DNA of 43,138 nt from Bondarzewia mesenterica. Taxonomy: Eukaryota; Basidiomycota; Agaricomycetes; Russulales; Bondarzewiaceae. Positions within the stretch are counted from its first letter, which is position 1, and every line of letters starts with the position of its first letter. A program made the translations under genes and the position numbers. The DNA is taken from positions 1-43,138 of the forward strand of contig SGPL01000282.1 in NCBI GenBank assembly GCA_004802705.1. Reading direction: 5' to 3'. The notes beneath the pieces were generated by a model. That model saw only the letters and a program-made list of their open reading frames with translations, searched no databases and was not told where the DNA came from. Positions 42,121 through 43,138 of this stretch are shown here, in pieces.

Positions 42121-42351
42121 TCATTCTCGATCTAGGCCATCTTCAATTTGCTTGTACCAGGAGTTACAAGACTTTGAGATTGAGCTTAGTGCATTCTTAT
42201 TCTTTAATATCCCACACGGGGATATTATCTTGTCATCGTATTCATGAAGTTGTCTAAAGGCACATGGCCATTCAAAACCTTCAATATCGTCCCTTAGTGG
42301 TCTGCAGAAGAATTTCCCAGATGTGGAAGTGCTGCTGAAATATTCATCCAT
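42121..42351 (-). CDS. Hypothetical open frame, possibly a terminal exon
   Basis: 76 codons, MDEYFSSTSTSGKFF ... IEDGLDRE, with a balanced amino-acid composition unlike the low-complexity frames elsewhere (acidic, aromatic, several Cys). No domain recognised. It could be a small gene or the last exon of a gene whose upstream part lay beyond 42351; sequence there quickly becomes AT-rich and mitochondrial-like, so the gene may be cut. Confidence 0.25.
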   Translation of the reverse strand: MDEYFSSTSTSGKFFCRPLRDDIEGFEWPCAFRQLHEYDDKIISPCGILKNKNALSSISKSCNSWYKQIEDGLDRE

Positions 42352-42839
42352 CTTAATTCATAATTGCTATAGGTCCAGGATACGTCATTCAAGCTCGACT
42401 AAGTTGGTCAAGCCCAATCTAGAATTTGCCAGTCAAGTTAAGATTATTTTTATTTGTCAACAGACAAATGAGGGTTTAATTATACTTGGTTCAATAAAAA
42501 TCTTATTATATGCAAGGACGTAATAAAAATTAAGTACTTTTTTTTTTTTTATCCGCATCCGTAGGGAAGGGCGGCCAATAATATAATAAAGTTACAATCT
42601 TAAATTTTATATTTATAACTTGCAAGAGATTATTTAATCTCTTCAGAGACTTTAAAATAAGAATATTATTTATTAAAAAAATTAATTTTTTAATTAAAAT
42701 AATGTAAGACAAAGTCCACTATATCCTTTTTTTAGCAGACGATTTTAAAAAATATTTGTCCGCTTTATAAATTTTTATATATAAAAAAATTTATTAGGGG
42801 GTAAATTAAACAAAATATTAAATAATTAATATTATTCCT

Positions 42840-42944
42840 GCTGCGCCCGCAGCTCTTGCGCCAGCTTTTTTTGGCTCCGCCTTTTATTTAAATGGCGAAG
42901 CCGCGGGCTGGGGCTGCTTGCAGCACGAGGCTGCGCGCCCGCTC
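42840..42944. repeat. GC-cluster palindromes
   Basis: Three inverted repeats in 105 bases (see the enclosing mitochondrial-like segment). The first and third are perfect, with 2-base loops; the middle one has one mismatch. Confidence 0.75.
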
Positions 42945-42960
42945 AAAAAAAAGGGTATTA

Positions 42961-43138
42961 ATGGAAGTAATATCTCCAACAATAACAATTAAAGTAGTAG
43001 GTTTTCTTAAAGATGGCCTAAGATCGTATATATTAAATAAAATAAAAGACACCTTATCAGGTCAAAAAAATATTATACAGCAATTATATGAGATACTTAA
43101 TATAATCGGCCACTCCTGCGGAGACATTAAAATAATTA
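42961..43138 (+). CDS. Partial open frame of mitochondrial type, runs off window end
   Basis: ATG at 42961 opens 59 codons without a stop (MEVISPTITIKVVGFLKDGL ... QQLYEILNIIGHSCGD) with AT-rich, mitochondrial-like codon use and no TGA. The composition is that of a real protein rather than low-complexity noise. I do not recognise the family with certainty. An N-terminus of a mitochondrial-plasmid DNA or RNA polymerase, or an intron-type ORF, are the options I would test first. Confidence 0.5.
   Translation, partial: MEVISPTITIKVVGFLKDGLRSYILNKIKDTLSGQKNIIQQLYEILNIIGHSCGDIKII

Larger units (their letters stand above)
42500..43138. other. Mitochondrial-like DNA segment
   Basis: From about 42490-42550 the sequence becomes extremely AT-rich (ATATTATT, AATTAATTTTTTAATT) with isolated GC clusters: CCGCATCCGTAGGGAAGGGC at about 42553 and a dense cluster at 42840-42944. 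The cluster contains palindromes: GCTGCG-CC-CGCAGC at 42840-42853, GGCTCCGCC / GGCGAAGCC at 42873-42881 and 42894-42902, and GCTGC-TT-GCAGC at 42913-42924. Such GC-cluster palindromes in AT-rich spacer are typical of fungal mitochondrial genomes and unlike everything else in the window. It is either an organelle-to-nucleus insertion or an assembly join. Confidence 0.7.

Overview
The window looks like a gene-poor, transposon-filled piece of a fungal nuclear genome, most likely from an Agaricomycete (mushroom-forming basidiomycete). Three things point there: KDZ-type DNA transposases, a Ty3/gypsy polyprotein of the type common in basidiomycetes, and introns of about 50-115 bases. No intact conventional host gene could be supported. 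Almost every recognisable coding region is a transposable-element pseudogene. Their damage is mostly C-to-T / G-to-A change: stops at former Gln, Arg or Trp codons, and catalytic Asp changed to Asn.

Layout: (1) 1-5527 is a Ty1/copia element on the minus strand with two LTRs (the left one is cut by the window edge). Gag, protease, integrase, reverse transcriptase and RNase H can all be followed. (2) 5528-7789 has no recognised gene; its first 800 bases are strikingly purine-rich. (3) 7790-8849 is a solo LTR of the Ty3/gypsy family found further right. (4) 8850-12430 is anonymous. (5) 12440-18900 is a decayed KDZ transposon unit: a TET/JBP-type 2-oxoglutarate/Fe(II) dioxygenase pseudogene, then a KDZ transposase pseudogene, then tandem repeats. 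(6) 18900-22998 is anonymous, with a sequencing gap at 21785-22166. (7) 22999-33462 is a complete Ty3/gypsy element of about 10.5 kb with 1.09-kb LTRs and a candidate ATGA target duplication. It carries an extra gene on the opposite strand, between pol and the 3' LTR, with its own intron. (8) 35640-39230 is a second KDZ copy, 5'-truncated, with the same family of downstream tandem repeats. (9) About 39540-42480 is less CpG-depleted and may be ordinary nuclear sequence, but I could not assign a gene. (10) About 42500-43138 changes abruptly to mitochondrial-like DNA (very AT-rich, GC-cluster palindromes, an open frame running off the window end), so it is either a nuclear insertion of organelle DNA or an assembly join.

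The two most interesting objects are the KDZ unit with its TET/JBP oxygenase relic, an association already described in fungi, and the spliced antisense gene inside the Ty3/gypsy element. The antisense gene sits between two copies of the element's polypurine-tract region, which suggests an acquired cassette. I do not recognise that protein. Scattered single Ns from about 21.7 to 37 kb limit frame-level certainty there.
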